Origin: Anaerolineae bacterium
GTDB lineage: Bacteria > Chloroflexota > Anaerolineae > Aggregatilineales > Ch27
DNA: 64,000 bases
Direction of reading: 5' to 3'
Assembly: GCA_013178165.1 (NCBI GenBank)
Contig: JABLXG010000001.1
Span: 329,605-393,604, forward strand
This document shows positions 8,227 through 17,036 of this stretch, piece after piece. The stretch's first letter is position 1. Each line of letters opens with the position of its first letter. The notes beneath the pieces were generated by a model, which saw only the letters and a program-made list of their open reading frames with translations, had not been told where the DNA came from and searched no databases. A program made the translations under genes and the position numbers.

Positions 8227-9354
8227 ATGACTATGGTTAAGCGTATTCTTGTGCTGGTGGTGCTTTTGGTGGCCGGTGTGCTCGGCGTTGCCGCGCAGGA
8301 GAGTGCATCGGCTACGGTGATGTTCGGCGGCAACGCCGATCTTGGCGCGTTTCTGGTGGATGCCAGCGGCATGACGCTGTACATCTTCGCCATGGACGAA
8401 CCGGGCGTGACCAATTGCTATGGTGATTGCGCGGTCAACTGGCCACCGTTGCTGGTCGGCGAAGATGAAACGCCCACGCTGGCGGCGGGCATCCCTGGCC
8501 GGCTGGGGGTAGTGACCCGCACCGATGGCACCCGTCAGGTTGCTTACAACGGCATGCCGCTTTACTACTGGATTCGGGACCGGGTGCCCGGCGACGCGAC
8601 CGGCCACCTGGTTGGTGATGTCTGGTTTGTGGCTACGCCGCCAACTGTTGCCCTGGGCGGCAACGCGGAACTGGGGACCTTCCTGGTTGGCGAAACCGGG
8701 ATGACCCTTTACATGTTCACGCGGGATGAGCCGGGCGTATCGAATTGCTATGACCAGTGCGCGGCGAACTGGCCGCCGCTGGTGGTGGGCGAGGACGAGG
8801 AACCGGCCATCCTGCCCGGCCTGGGCGGGACGCTGGGTGTGATCGAGCGGACGGATGGTCTGCGCCAGGTCACCTACAACGCTATGCCGCTTTACTACTG
8901 GGTGAATGATAAGGCTGCTGGAGATGCCACCGGCCAGAACGTCAACGGCGTGTGGTTCGTGATCAAACCGCCGACGGTTTCCATCAGCAGCAACGCCGAA
9001 CTGGGCGACTTCCTGGTCGGGCCGGATGGCATGACGCTCTACACCTTCGCCAACGATCAACCGGGCGTCTCCAACTGTGTCGATCGCTGCGCGGTGAACT
9101 GGCCGCCGTTGCTGGTGGCCGCCGGTGAGCAGCCCACGGCCAGCGCCGAACTGCCCGGCACGCTGGGCGTGATCGAGCGCGCTGACGGCACTTTCCAGGT
9201 CACCTACAACGATTTGCCGCTTTATACCTGGATCCGGGATGTCATCCCCGGCGATACCACAGGCCACCTGGTCGGTGATGTGTGGTTCGTCGCCGCTGTG
9301 GGCGGCGAGACGAGCACCATGAGCCAGGCAGACGACCTGTACTCAGGGATGTAG
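8227..9354 (+). CDS. secreted protein with three YxWxD/NWPPL repeats (Secreted_repeat/COG4315-like)
   Basis: The 375-residue product has a signal peptide (KRILVLVVLLVAGVLGVAAQ). Three tandem units of about 115 residues follow, each with GMTLYxFxxDEPGVxNC, CAxNWPPL and the closing DGxxQVxYNxxPLYYW. This is the repeat of small secreted or lipoprotein families with the conserved Yx(F/W/Y)xxD motif. Each unit has a paired Cys (NCY..C, NCV..C) that may form a disulfide. No lipobox is visible. The function of the family is not established; a cell-surface role is inferred. ATG 8227 (GGGGAG 7 bases upstream) and ATG 8233 (GGGAG 6 bases upstream) are both possible starts. A terminator follows. Confidence 0.85.
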   Translation: MTMVKRILVLVVLLVAGVLGVAAQESASATVMFGGNADLGAFLVDASGMTLYIFAMDEPGVTNCYGDCAVNWPPLLVGEDETPTLAAGIPGRLGVVTRTDGTRQVAYNGMPLYYWIRDRVPGDATGHLVGDVWFVATPPTVALGGNAELGTFLVGETGMTLYMFTRDEPGVSNCYDQCAANWPPLVVGEDEEPAILPGLGGTLGVIERTDGLRQVTYNAMPLYYWVNDKAAGDATGQNVNGVWFVIKPPTVSISSNAELGDFLVGPDGMTLYTFANDQPGVSNCVDRCAVNWPPLLVAAGEQPTASAELPGTLGVIERADGTFQVTYNDLPLYTWIRDVIPGDTTGHLVGDVWFVAAVGGETSTMSQADDLYSGM

Positions 9355-9395
9355 GATCACTCGCCCCGTGACGTGCCCCGGGGCGGATCCGCGCA

Positions 9396-9435
9396 GGGTG
9401 GGCAGGGGAAACGCGCTTCCTGCCTGCCCTGTTTT
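9396..9435 (+). terminator. intrinsic terminator of the secreted-repeat gene
   Basis: GGGTGGGCAGG (9396-9406) pairs with CCTGCCTGCCC (9419-9429) using two G-U pairs, followed by TGTTTTG. Confidence 0.65.
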
Positions 9436-9443
9436 GCTGTCGG

Positions 9444-10625
9444 TCAGCGAAAGCGACCGACGTCCAGGTGGCTCTGTACCAGGCCGTAGCGGCTCCAGTC
9501 CAGCGATTCGTCGGCGGTGTTGAGGCTATCCAGGGCCGTCGGCAGGCCAACGCTGGCATCACTCTTGATCGAGCGCAGGGCGGCCAGCGGCGCGGGGAAG
9601 GTGGCTGTGGCGTCGGCGAATGTGGCGCCCGCCGGCCAGATGGCATCCCCGACCAGGCGGCGGTAGTTGAGATCGCCTTTGAAGATGACCAGCTGCGCCG
9701 GGGCCAGCAGCGCCCGCAGGCGCTCCGGCAACTCCCAGCAGAAGCGTCCGCCGCTCCAGAAAGGATCCACCACCAGGCGCAGCCGTCCGGCCTCAAAGGC
9801 GGCGATCAGGCGGGCGGCCAGCCGCCGCACCGGATCAGGCCGGTTAGCGGCCAGGCGCAGGAAACGCCAGACATCGGCGGCGGTGGCATCGCTGACGAAG
9901 CCGGGGTGAAACTTCACGTGCAGGTAGACGCTCTCCGTGCCCGGCGAATCAAGCAGGGCATCGGCCAGCACGAGGTCCATGGCCAGTTCGCGCCCGTAAT
10001 TGTCCAGCACCAGGTGCACCGGCCCGCGGGCGGCCAGCAGGTGAGCCACGATCGCATCGCTGTCATCCACCAGCAGATCGTCATGGGCGGCGGCAGTGCC
10101 GTGGGCCATCGACCAGGGGAAGCTGAGGTCCATGCGGTTGCCCCATAGCGCACCAATTAACAGGCGGCCCAGCCGTTCATCCGGCGGCAGATCGGGGCCG
10201 TTTGCCGTCAGCGCTTCGGCGGTCATCGCCCACAGGTCTGCGCTCTGCTCCTCTTCGGTCTTGATCGGCAGGAAGGGATCGCGCCCGGTTTCCCACCAGC
10301 GTACGGCCTCCAGAATCAGGCGGTAGGCGTATGTTTCCGCCACAAACCAGGTGGTCGCCTGCCAGGTTTCGCCCAGGTGTGGGGCCAGGACGGCCATCCA
10401 GTCCTCGTAGTCCGGGGCGGGCAGGGTCAGGGCGGGCAGCGGGGCGTCCCCGCTGATGGCTTCCCGCAGGCGCAGGAGCGCCTCCCGGATAGCGGGCGGG
10501 TAGTCCGGGTTGACGTCCAGGATGCGCTGGAGTGTATCCGGTACGCGGACGCGCATGGTGTGGTTGGCGAAGGCGTTGGTGTGATCGGTACGGACAGGCG
10601 GGGGGGCGTAGGCTAGGTGGGGCAT
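9444..10625 (-). CDS. ARMT1-like (DUF89) metal-dependent phosphatase
   Basis: The 392-residue protein matches the damage-control phosphatase / ARMT1 family (PF01937). It has a DNYGRE motif near the middle (HLVLDNYGRELAMDL) and KGDLNYRRL near residue 320, the two segments that hold the metal and substrate phosphate in this family. ARMT1-type enzymes remove phosphate from damaged sugar phosphates or related metabolites; the substrate here is unknown. The ATG at 10625 was preferred over 10646 because AGGAGA lies five bases before it. It is monocistronic. Confidence 0.82.
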   Translation of the reverse strand: MPHLAYAPPPVRTDHTNAFANHTMRVRVPDTLQRILDVNPDYPPAIREALLRLREAISGDAPLPALTLPAPDYEDWMAVLAPHLGETWQATTWFVAETYAYRLILEAVRWWETGRDPFLPIKTEEEQSADLWAMTAEALTANGPDLPPDERLGRLLIGALWGNRMDLSFPWSMAHGTAAAHDDLLVDDSDAIVAHLLAARGPVHLVLDNYGRELAMDLVLADALLDSPGTESVYLHVKFHPGFVSDATAADVWRFLRLAANRPDPVRRLAARLIAAFEAGRLRLVVDPFWSGGRFCWELPERLRALLAPAQLVIFKGDLNYRRLVGDAIWPAGATFADATATFPAPLAALRSIKSDASVGLPTALDSLNTADESLDWSRYGLVQSHLDVGRFR

Positions 10626-10758
10626 GACTTCTCCTGGTTGGGCCATCCGGAAGGCAGATCAGCGCATGGATTCACGGCGGTCTGGAACGGCGTGATCAGC
10701 GGCAGGTCACACTTGGGTTCTCCACGCTGGCTGGCGGCAAGCGATGGATCAGATGTTA

Positions 10759-10787
10759 ATCATACCTGAAGGTAAGCTGGATGTGGA
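10759..10787 (-). promoter_or_regulatory. candidate promoter of the ARMT1-like gene
   Basis: Minus strand reads TCCACA, 17 bases, TATGAT. The leader to the chosen start would be about 130 bases. Confidence 0.4.
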
Positions 10788-10804
10788 GAGCAGATTGCGG
10801 GAAT

Positions 10805-10833
10805 CAAAAACGCAACGCCCCGCGAACGGGGCG
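10805..10833 (-). terminator. intrinsic terminator of the hsp20 gene
   Basis: CGCCCCG (10816-10822) pairs with CGGGGCG (10827-10833). On the minus strand the stem is followed by TTGCGTTTTTG. Confidence 0.75.
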
Positions 10834-10859
10834 CTGTGTGTGTGAGGATGGGTGCTGTT

Positions 10860-11318
10860 TTACTTCTTTTCCGTCTTGGCTTCGAGCAGTTTCTTGGCTT
10901 TGACGGCGATCTTCTTGACCGGGCTGGGTTCGGTCTTGGGCAGCTTGATGGTCAGGATGCCGTTCTCCAGCTCGGCTTCCGCCTTCTCAAAGTTGACATC
11001 TTCCGGCAGGCGCACGGCGCGGCTGAACTTGCCGTAGCGCAGCTCGCGGCGATGCCAGTTTTCCTTCTGCTCATCATACTCTGCGCGCGATTCAGCGGAG
11101 ATGGTCAGGATGTCATCGCGCACTTCGATGTTGATGTCTTCCTGCTTGACGCCGGGGATGGCCGTACGAACGATCACATGCTTGTCATCGCTGGAGACAT
11201 CCAGCGCCAGCGGGTTCACCGCCGCTTCATCCTCGAAGGGCCACAGTTCGCGTTCTACCAGGTCCATCATCCGGCGCATCTCACGGAATGGGTTGAAACG
11301 GTCATAACGCATCAACAT
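10860..11318 (-). CDS. Hsp20/alpha-crystallin small heat-shock protein
   Basis: The 152-residue protein has the normal length for the family. The alpha-crystallin domain spans about residues 38-130, with the A-x-x-x-N-G-V/I-L motif as AELENGILTIKLPK, and a Lys-rich tail follows. It is an ATP-independent holdase that binds unfolding proteins. The ATG at 11318 has a consensus AGGAGG five bases upstream; longer upstream frames do not. No CIRCE or HAIR operator was seen before it. It has its own terminator. Confidence 0.92.
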   Translation of the reverse strand: MLMRYDRFNPFREMRRMMDLVERELWPFEDEAAVNPLALDVSSDDKHVIVRTAIPGVKQEDINIEVRDDILTISAESRAEYDEQKENWHRRELRYGKFSRAVRLPEDVNFEKAEAELENGILTIKLPKTEPSPVKKIAVKAKKLLEAKTEKK

Positions 11319-11443
11319 AGGCACCTCCTGACATTCCACGCCATACAGGCTGTGGTATTGTTGCAACTGTAGTCAAGCAAAACCATATCGGAATCACATC
11401 AACGCGGTATCAGAACCGTGTAAGAAATTCCCGGCGGGGAAGC

Positions 11444-14005
11444 TCAGCCGATCCGGACACGGGAACCGGCGGCGGTGCGCTCCACTTCCAGGCGGGCGGG
11501 GAAGGCGTCGCGCAGGTCGTCGAGGTGGGTGATGACCAGGATCAGGTCAAAGTCATCAGCTACCGCATTGATGGCCGCCACCAGCCGCTCGCGGCCAGCG
11601 GCGTCCTGTGTCCCAAAGCCTTCATCGATGAACAGGGTGCGCAGGTGTGCCCCGGCGCGGCGCGCCAGCAACTTGCTGAGGGCCACGCGCAGGGCGAAGT
11701 CGATGCGGAAGGCTTCCCCGCCGCTATAGAGGGCGTAGTCGCGCGTCCCCTGCTCATCGGCGATGATGATGTCCAGCGTGTCGATCTGGCCGCCGCTGAC
11801 CTTCTCCCGCTGTGTGGTGATTTGCAGGCGCATCCGCCCGTCAGTCATGCGCGTCAGCAGGTCATTGGCCGTGTTTTCCAGTTCCGGGATGGCCGCCTCG
11901 ATGATCATGGCCGGGATGCCGCTGCCGCCGAAAGCCTCCCGCAACTCGGTGTAGAGGCTGCCCTGCGCGGCCAGCGCTTCCCGCCGCGCCTGCAGGGTCT
12001 CCTGCCGCTGGCGAGCGGCGGCCAGGGCGTGGAGCGCCTGCTGGGCGCGGGCGCGTTTTTCCGCCGTCGCCTGGAAGGCTGTGCGCACGGCGCGGGCCTG
12101 GTCAAAGCGACGGTTGGCTTCGGTTGTCAGGGCCTGCAGGCGTTCGATTTCGGCCTCGCTGGCGGCGCGGGCGGCTTCGTCCTCGGCCCGCCGATCGCGC
12201 AGCCGGGCCAGCCGTTCCTGAGTAGCGGCCAGCGCCTCCTCGGCGGCGGGCAGGGCGTCCAGAGCGATCTGCAATTCGTGCTGCTGGCGCTCGTAAGCAC
12301 GGTAGGCGGTCAGGTCCTCGCGGGCGGCGGCATGGGCGGAACGGTCGTAGCCTAGCGCGGCGATCTCCTCCTGGAGCAGGGCCAGCTGGGCGCGAGCTTC
12401 GCCAGCATAATTCCCCGCCGCCAGGATGGCCTCCACGCCGGCCAGCGCGGTGCGGGCGGCCTGCAGGCGTTGACCGGCGTCGCGGGCGGCTTCCAGGCGG
12501 GCGTGCAGTTCTCCCGCCCGCTGGCGCAGGGTGTTCAGGCGGCTCAGGTCGGCCAGCAGGGTCTGCATCGCCGCGTCGTGGCGGGCCAGTTCCACCTGGA
12601 TGGCCTGCAGGCGGGTAGCGTTGGCGCGGTAGCGGTCACCGCGGGCGGTGCCGTCAGCGCGGAAGGCGGCGATCAGTTCGGCGCGGCGCGGCGGTGGCAA
12701 TGGCTGCTGGCAGGTCGGGCATTCGGCGGCATCCGGGTCGGCGGCGCTGAGCGTGTCCAGCCGCGCCTTGATCTGGCCCATCTCCCTGCGCAGGGCGTCA
12801 TTGGCCCCGCGCAGGGCGGCGGCTTCCTCCTTGAGACTGGCGATCGTCTGGCGCAGCGCGTCGCGTTCGGCCTCGCGGGCCTGCAACGCCGCGATCTCGG
12901 CCTCGACGCCGTCCAGCTCAGCGGTGATGGACTCCGTGTCAACGGCCAGGCGGGTCAGTTCCTCAATGGCTCCGCGGTAGTCGCTGGCTTGGGCCTCCAG
13001 TTCAGCGCGGGCAGCGGCGATCTGGCGCTCCAGGGCGTGGCGGCGTTCCTCCGCTTCCTGCAGCGACAGCAACTTGTCACCCAGCGATCGGTCGGCCTGG
13101 CGGGCCGCTTCCAGCGTGGCGAAGCCGGTCTCGATGACCTCACGGCGGGCGATGATCGCCCGGTAATCGGCGACCCGCGCGGCCAGGCGTTCAACCTCAG
13201 CCAGCAACGCCCCTTCGTCGTGGGCATAGGCCCGCAGACGGCGGTCGAGGTCAGCCTGGCGGTCGAGGGCGGCGCGGAGTTGCGCCGGGGCATCGCGGAT
13301 GGCATCGTAGGCCGCTTCGGCCTCATGCAGGGCGGCGGAGGCAGCCGCGTGATCGGCCTCGGCGGCGGCCAGATCGCGCTCCAGCACGGGTTGGCGGGCC
13401 AGGTCGTCGGCGATCTCGGAGAGCCGCCCGTCGATGTTCTGCAACGCGCCTTCGATCTCGCGCAGGCGGTCGCGGGCCTGCTCTGCCCAGGTTTCCCAGA
13501 TGCCCAGGCCCAGGATGTCAGCCAGGATCTGGCGGCGCTGAGCGGGTGGGCGGGTGGTGAAAGCGTCGGCGCGGCCCTGTTGCAGGAAGGCGCTATGGAC
13601 GAACGTGTCGTAATCCAGGCGGAGCAGGCCGGTGATCCGGGCCTGCGTTTCGCGCAGGGTGGGGGCGCTGATGTCGCGCAGGCCGCCAGCAGCGGCATTA
13701 TCGCGGAGGTACAGGCTCAGGCTGGTCTGCCGGCGGCGGTCACGCCCGCGCGTGACCAGGTAGCGCTCGCCTTCCTGCTCGAATTCCAGTTCGACGCGCA
13801 TTTCGTCCGCGCCGAGGGTGATCAGGTCCTGGTCGGTGCGGCCACGGGCGCGGCCCCACAGCGCCCAGGTGATCGCGTCCAGCAGGGCAGATTTGCCCGC
13901 GCCATTCGGCCCGCTGAGCACGGCCAGGTGCAGCCCCTCAAAGACGATCGGGTCGGGGGCGTGATAGGGCAGGAAGTTGCGCAGGGTCAGGCGTATCGGG
14001 AGCAT
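11444..14005 (-). CDS. sbcC: SbcC/Rad50-type DNA repair ATPase
   Basis: The 853-residue protein has Walker A GPNGAGKS (residues 32-39), two long coiled-coil arms, a zinc hook CPTC at about residue 428, the signature YSGGEAFR at about 760 and Walker B TLFIDEGFGTQD at about 788. With SbcD it forms the complex that opens and trims hairpins and blocked double-strand ends. Total length is shorter than E. coli SbcC but normal for Rad50-like proteins. The sbcD stop is 90 bases upstream on the same strand, so the two are co-transcribed. Confidence 0.93.
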   Translation of the reverse strand: MLPIRLTLRNFLPYHAPDPIVFEGLHLAVLSGPNGAGKSALLDAITWALWGRARGRTDQDLITLGADEMRVELEFEQEGERYLVTRGRDRRRQTSLSLYLRDNAAAGGLRDISAPTLRETQARITGLLRLDYDTFVHSAFLQQGRADAFTTRPPAQRRQILADILGLGIWETWAEQARDRLREIEGALQNIDGRLSEIADDLARQPVLERDLAAAEADHAAASAALHEAEAAYDAIRDAPAQLRAALDRQADLDRRLRAYAHDEGALLAEVERLAARVADYRAIIARREVIETGFATLEAARQADRSLGDKLLSLQEAEERRHALERQIAAARAELEAQASDYRGAIEELTRLAVDTESITAELDGVEAEIAALQAREAERDALRQTIASLKEEAAALRGANDALRREMGQIKARLDTLSAADPDAAECPTCQQPLPPPRRAELIAAFRADGTARGDRYRANATRLQAIQVELARHDAAMQTLLADLSRLNTLRQRAGELHARLEAARDAGQRLQAARTALAGVEAILAAGNYAGEARAQLALLQEEIAALGYDRSAHAAAREDLTAYRAYERQQHELQIALDALPAAEEALAATQERLARLRDRRAEDEAARAASEAEIERLQALTTEANRRFDQARAVRTAFQATAEKRARAQQALHALAAARQRQETLQARREALAAQGSLYTELREAFGGSGIPAMIIEAAIPELENTANDLLTRMTDGRMRLQITTQREKVSGGQIDTLDIIIADEQGTRDYALYSGGEAFRIDFALRVALSKLLARRAGAHLRTLFIDEGFGTQDAAGRERLVAAINAVADDFDLILVITHLDDLRDAFPARLEVERTAAGSRVRIG

Positions 14006-14095
14006 GGGTCGTTTCTGGCGTCAAATCCTGAGTGTTGCGTCACAAATTGCCGGTCTATCATACGGCGAGCAGCATAAGGCTATGCCTGCCGTGCG

Positions 14096-15331
14096 TCAGG
14101 CCTCCTCGTCGCTCAATATCTCCCGCGCGGCGTCGAGTAGATCGCGCAGGCGATCCGGCGGTGTGCTTTTGCCCTCAAAGTAGCGCCGCACCAGTTCCTC
14201 TGGTGGCAGGCGCTCCGGGCTGGCCCCCAGCCGGGCATGTACCGGGTGGGCTACCTCCACCTGGATAGCGGCCACGTGATCGGCTCCGGCGGCGAACAGA
14301 GCGCGGCGGATGGCGCCTTCCTGCAGCAGGTGGGCGTTGGTCTCGCTGAGGGCGACGATCACGCGCACAATGGCGTCGTTCATCTCCAGCTCTTCAGCGG
14401 CCGCCAGAACGGCGGCGGTCGGGTCGCGGCTGTCGCGGGCGTCGGCCCGTACGGTCACAAAGGGCCGCGCCGCCAGCGGCACAAAGCGCCAGCTTGCTGC
14501 GCCGCGCGCCACCTCCGCCCAGCAAAAGCCCTTTGGTTCCCCTTCTTCGCTGAAGTCCAACCGCTCCAGGCTTCCGCTGTAGACAACCGGGGGGATGCTG
14601 CCCGGCAGCGTTAGAACCTGATGGCGGTGGCGGTGGCCCAGGGCTACATAATCCCAGCGGCGGTCGGTCAGCGCTTCCAGGGGCACGGTCACGTCGCGGC
14701 CCAGCATGTTGGCCTGTTCGCTGCCGGGCCGTGCCCCGCGCACGCTGAAGTGCCCGGCCAGCACGCGCGGGGCCGGATCAGAGTCGGCTTCCTCCGCCAG
14801 GGCGCGCAGCCGATCCACCAGGGCGTGCTCCAGGGCGGCGTCCAGTTCGGCCAGGGTCAGGCCGCGCGCCTGGCCTTCCGCCAGCAGCCGGGCGCGGACG
14901 GGGTAAGGCGCAGCGGCCACCTGTACCGGCCCGCGCACCGTCTCGATGCGGTGCAGGGCGTAGTCCACGCCGACAATCACGTTAGGCACGCCCAGCGTCG
15001 CGTAAATCTCGATACTGGCGGCCTTGCCGGCGCTGGCCGGTAGATCGTGGTTGCCGACCAGCAACAGCACCGGGCACAGCGCGGCCAGGTCCCGCACGAA
15101 GCGGGCAAACTCGCGCTGGTAGGTCGGGCTAGGGTTGCGCGTCTGGAAGGCATCGCCGCCGAAGATCGCCAGGTCGGCGCCATGCGCGGCAGCGTGATCG
15201 CGCACCTCCGCCAGCCGGGCGAAGAAATCCTCCGCGCGGGAACTGAGACCGGTCTCCGGGTCGGTCCGCCCGTAGGCTTCCAGCCCGATGTGGGCGTCGG
15301 CGAAGTGGAGAATGCGGATCGGGTCGCTCAT
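14096..15331 (-). CDS. sbcD: SbcD/Mre11-type nuclease
   Basis: The 411-residue protein carries the phosphodiesterase motifs in order: FADAHIG (residues 10-16), FGGDAFQ (about 58), VGNHDLP (about 97), GHFSVRG (about 195) and LGHRHRHQ (about 230). These bind two Mn ions for 3'-5' exonuclease and endonuclease action. It is the nuclease partner of the downstream SbcC. It begins 21 bases after the beta-lactamase-fold gene, indicating one operon. Confidence 0.93.
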   Translation of the reverse strand: MSDPIRILHFADAHIGLEAYGRTDPETGLSSRAEDFFARLAEVRDHAAAHGADLAIFGGDAFQTRNPSPTYQREFARFVRDLAALCPVLLLVGNHDLPASAGKAASIEIYATLGVPNVIVGVDYALHRIETVRGPVQVAAAPYPVRARLLAEGQARGLTLAELDAALEHALVDRLRALAEEADSDPAPRVLAGHFSVRGARPGSEQANMLGRDVTVPLEALTDRRWDYVALGHRHRHQVLTLPGSIPPVVYSGSLERLDFSEEGEPKGFCWAEVARGAASWRFVPLAARPFVTVRADARDSRDPTAAVLAAAEELEMNDAIVRVIVALSETNAHLLQEGAIRRALFAAGADHVAAIQVEVAHPVHARLGASPERLPPEELVRRYFEGKSTPPDRLRDLLDAAREILSDEEA

Positions 15332-15352
15332 GGCCTGCGCTCCCGGCGGCGA

Positions 15353-16738
15353 TCAGGGCAGTTTACCGGTGCGGCGGAACAGGTAGCGGCCAAAGATCAT
15401 CTCGGTGGGGCCATCCGGCTTGCGGCGGAATTCCACCGGCATCTGCACGCCGCCGCCATCCTGCACGTAGAAGGTTGACACCTCGTCGCTGACGTCGTCC
15501 GGGATCAGCACGGCTTTTGCCTGGGAGAGCTTGCCGGCTTTCTCGTAGATGAGAAAATCGCCCGCCCGGCGAATCTGGGCGCGCATGGTGGCCCTGTAGG
15601 TCTCGTAGGTTCCGGTCAGGGCTTCCAGGCGGCGCATGTGGCGGATGAAAGGCAACGCCTCCGGGTCTTTGCCAAGCAGTTCGGCCAGGCCGTAGAAGGC
15701 GAAGTAGCTCATCGGATAGCCCGTGCCATTGGCCAGTAGCATGATCCCGATGTTTTCTGCCGGGATGAAAGCCATGTGCGCGGTGGCCACACCGACCGAT
15801 CCGCCGTGCCCGATCACCTGCCGGCCCAGAAAGTCCGGGGTGACCTGCAGGCCGTAAGCATAGCCAGGCGGGCCGAAGTGCGTCCCGCGCTCTGGCTGGG
15901 TGATGCGCGGCGTTTGCATCTCGGCCAGACTGGCGGCGCTGATCAGCCGCGCGCCGTTGTACTCGCCGCCATTGAGATACATCTGGATGTAGCGGGCCAT
16001 CTCCGCCACGCTGCTGACCAGCGCACCATCGGCCTGCAGTGTGTTGAAAACGTAGCTGGAGGGTTCCCGTTTGCCTTCCGGGGTGACGACATAGGGCACG
16101 GCGGCGTTTTTGTCCGCCGCCAGGGCGGCCTGGTCGAACGTGGTGCGGGCTATGCCCAGCGGCTTGAGGATGTGCTCAGCGACATATTCGGCATAGGGCT
16201 GACCGCTGACGCGGGTGATGATCTCGCCCAGCAGGGCGAAACCTTCGTTGAGGTAGTACCAGCGCTCGCCGGGCTTGTTCAGTGTCCAGTCGCGGGCGTC
16301 CTTCATAAAGGTCAGCAGATCGGCGGTGGTGCTGATCGGCAGGGGGATGTCGCTGCCGTCGGTATGCGCGTAGATGATCTGCTCCATGTAGGCCAGCGCT
16401 GGCAGGCCGGAGGTGTGGGTCATCAGGTGCCAGAGGCGCACCAACTCCCCACCGGGGCGGACCTGAAACTCCGGGATGAACTTCTCGACCGGGTCATCAA
16501 CGCTGAGCAGGCCCGCTTCTGCCAGTTGCATGATCGCCAGGGTGGTGAACGACTTGGTGACGGAGCCAATGCCGTACAGCGTGTCAGGCGTGGCGGGCAG
16601 ACCGGCGGCCAGGTCGCGGAAGCCGAAGCCCCGCGCCCAAATCACGTCGCCGCCGCGTACCACGGCGGCGCTCAGGCCGGGCAGGTGGGTGGCGGCAAGC
16701 TGCTCAAAGATGAAGGCTTCCAGTTTTTCCAGCGGCAT
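15353..16738 (-). CDS. serine beta-lactamase-fold hydrolase (class C / penicillin-binding-like)
   Basis: The 461-residue protein has the catalytic triad motifs of the family: S-V-T-K (Ser59-Lys62), YLN in WYYLNEGF (about 172) and HGG in GHGGSVG (about 318). No signal peptide follows the chosen ATG (16738, GAGGAT upstream), so it may be cytoplasmic and act as an esterase or peptidase rather than a true beta-lactamase. An upstream extension to 16885 would overlap the promoter and lacks hydrophobic character. It is first in an operon with sbcD and sbcC; a functional link is not obvious. Confidence 0.85.
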   Translation of the reverse strand: MPLEKLEAFIFEQLAATHLPGLSAAVVRGGDVIWARGFGFRDLAAGLPATPDTLYGIGSVTKSFTTLAIMQLAEAGLLSVDDPVEKFIPEFQVRPGGELVRLWHLMTHTSGLPALAYMEQIIYAHTDGSDIPLPISTTADLLTFMKDARDWTLNKPGERWYYLNEGFALLGEIITRVSGQPYAEYVAEHILKPLGIARTTFDQAALAADKNAAVPYVVTPEGKREPSSYVFNTLQADGALVSSVAEMARYIQMYLNGGEYNGARLISAASLAEMQTPRITQPERGTHFGPPGYAYGLQVTPDFLGRQVIGHGGSVGVATAHMAFIPAENIGIMLLANGTGYPMSYFAFYGLAELLGKDPEALPFIRHMRRLEALTGTYETYRATMRAQIRRAGDFLIYEKAGKLSQAKAVLIPDDVSDEVSTFYVQDGGGVQMPVEFRRKPDGPTEMIFGRYLFRRTGKLP

Positions 16739-16790
16739 AACAGATCCTCGCAGGGGATGGTTCGGGCCAACATTCCGCACATTGCTGCCA

Positions 16791-16819
16791 ACTGTAGACC
16801 GCGCTGCGCCCCCTGTCAA
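16791..16819 (-). promoter_or_regulatory. sigma-70 promoter of the hydrolase-sbcD-sbcC operon
   Basis: Minus strand reads TTGACA (16814-16819), exactly 17 bases and TACAGT (16791-16796). It lies about 55 bases before the chosen start. Confidence 0.8.
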
Positions 16820-17036
16820 CACAGGGGCTGCGTCGCGCCCCGCACCGGGCGCAGGCCGGAACACGGGCGGGAAGGGGGATAGCAAATCAGGGGTCGGGAG
16901 ACCGGGTGACCGGGAGGTGGAGAGGCCAGGGGGCCAGATAATCGCCCCAATGCCTGCTCCCTGCTCTCATCCCTGCCGGTTGCGTCCGGCCCGGTTCTTG
17001 CCTACCATTGGGAGTAGGCAATCCCGCACCGCATTG

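Noticed and set aside
7990-9267. Open frame of 425 codons opposite the secreted-repeat gene
   Set aside because: The repeated units it seems to have merely mirror the three repeats of the real gene.
10860-11400. CIRCE or HAIR operator before hsp20
   Set aside because: Neither TTAGCACTC-N9-GAGTGCTAA nor CTTGAGT-N7-ACTCAAG is present.
12470-14077. Long open frame (535 codons) on the plus strand opposite sbcC
   Set aside because: It is antisense to a gene with full SbcC motifs; composition is Gly/Gln/Arg-rich as expected from GC-driven shadow frames.
15353-16738. Calling the SVTK hydrolase an antibiotic-resistance beta-lactamase
   Set aside because: The fold is shared by many esterases and peptidases, and no signal peptide is present; resistance is not supported.
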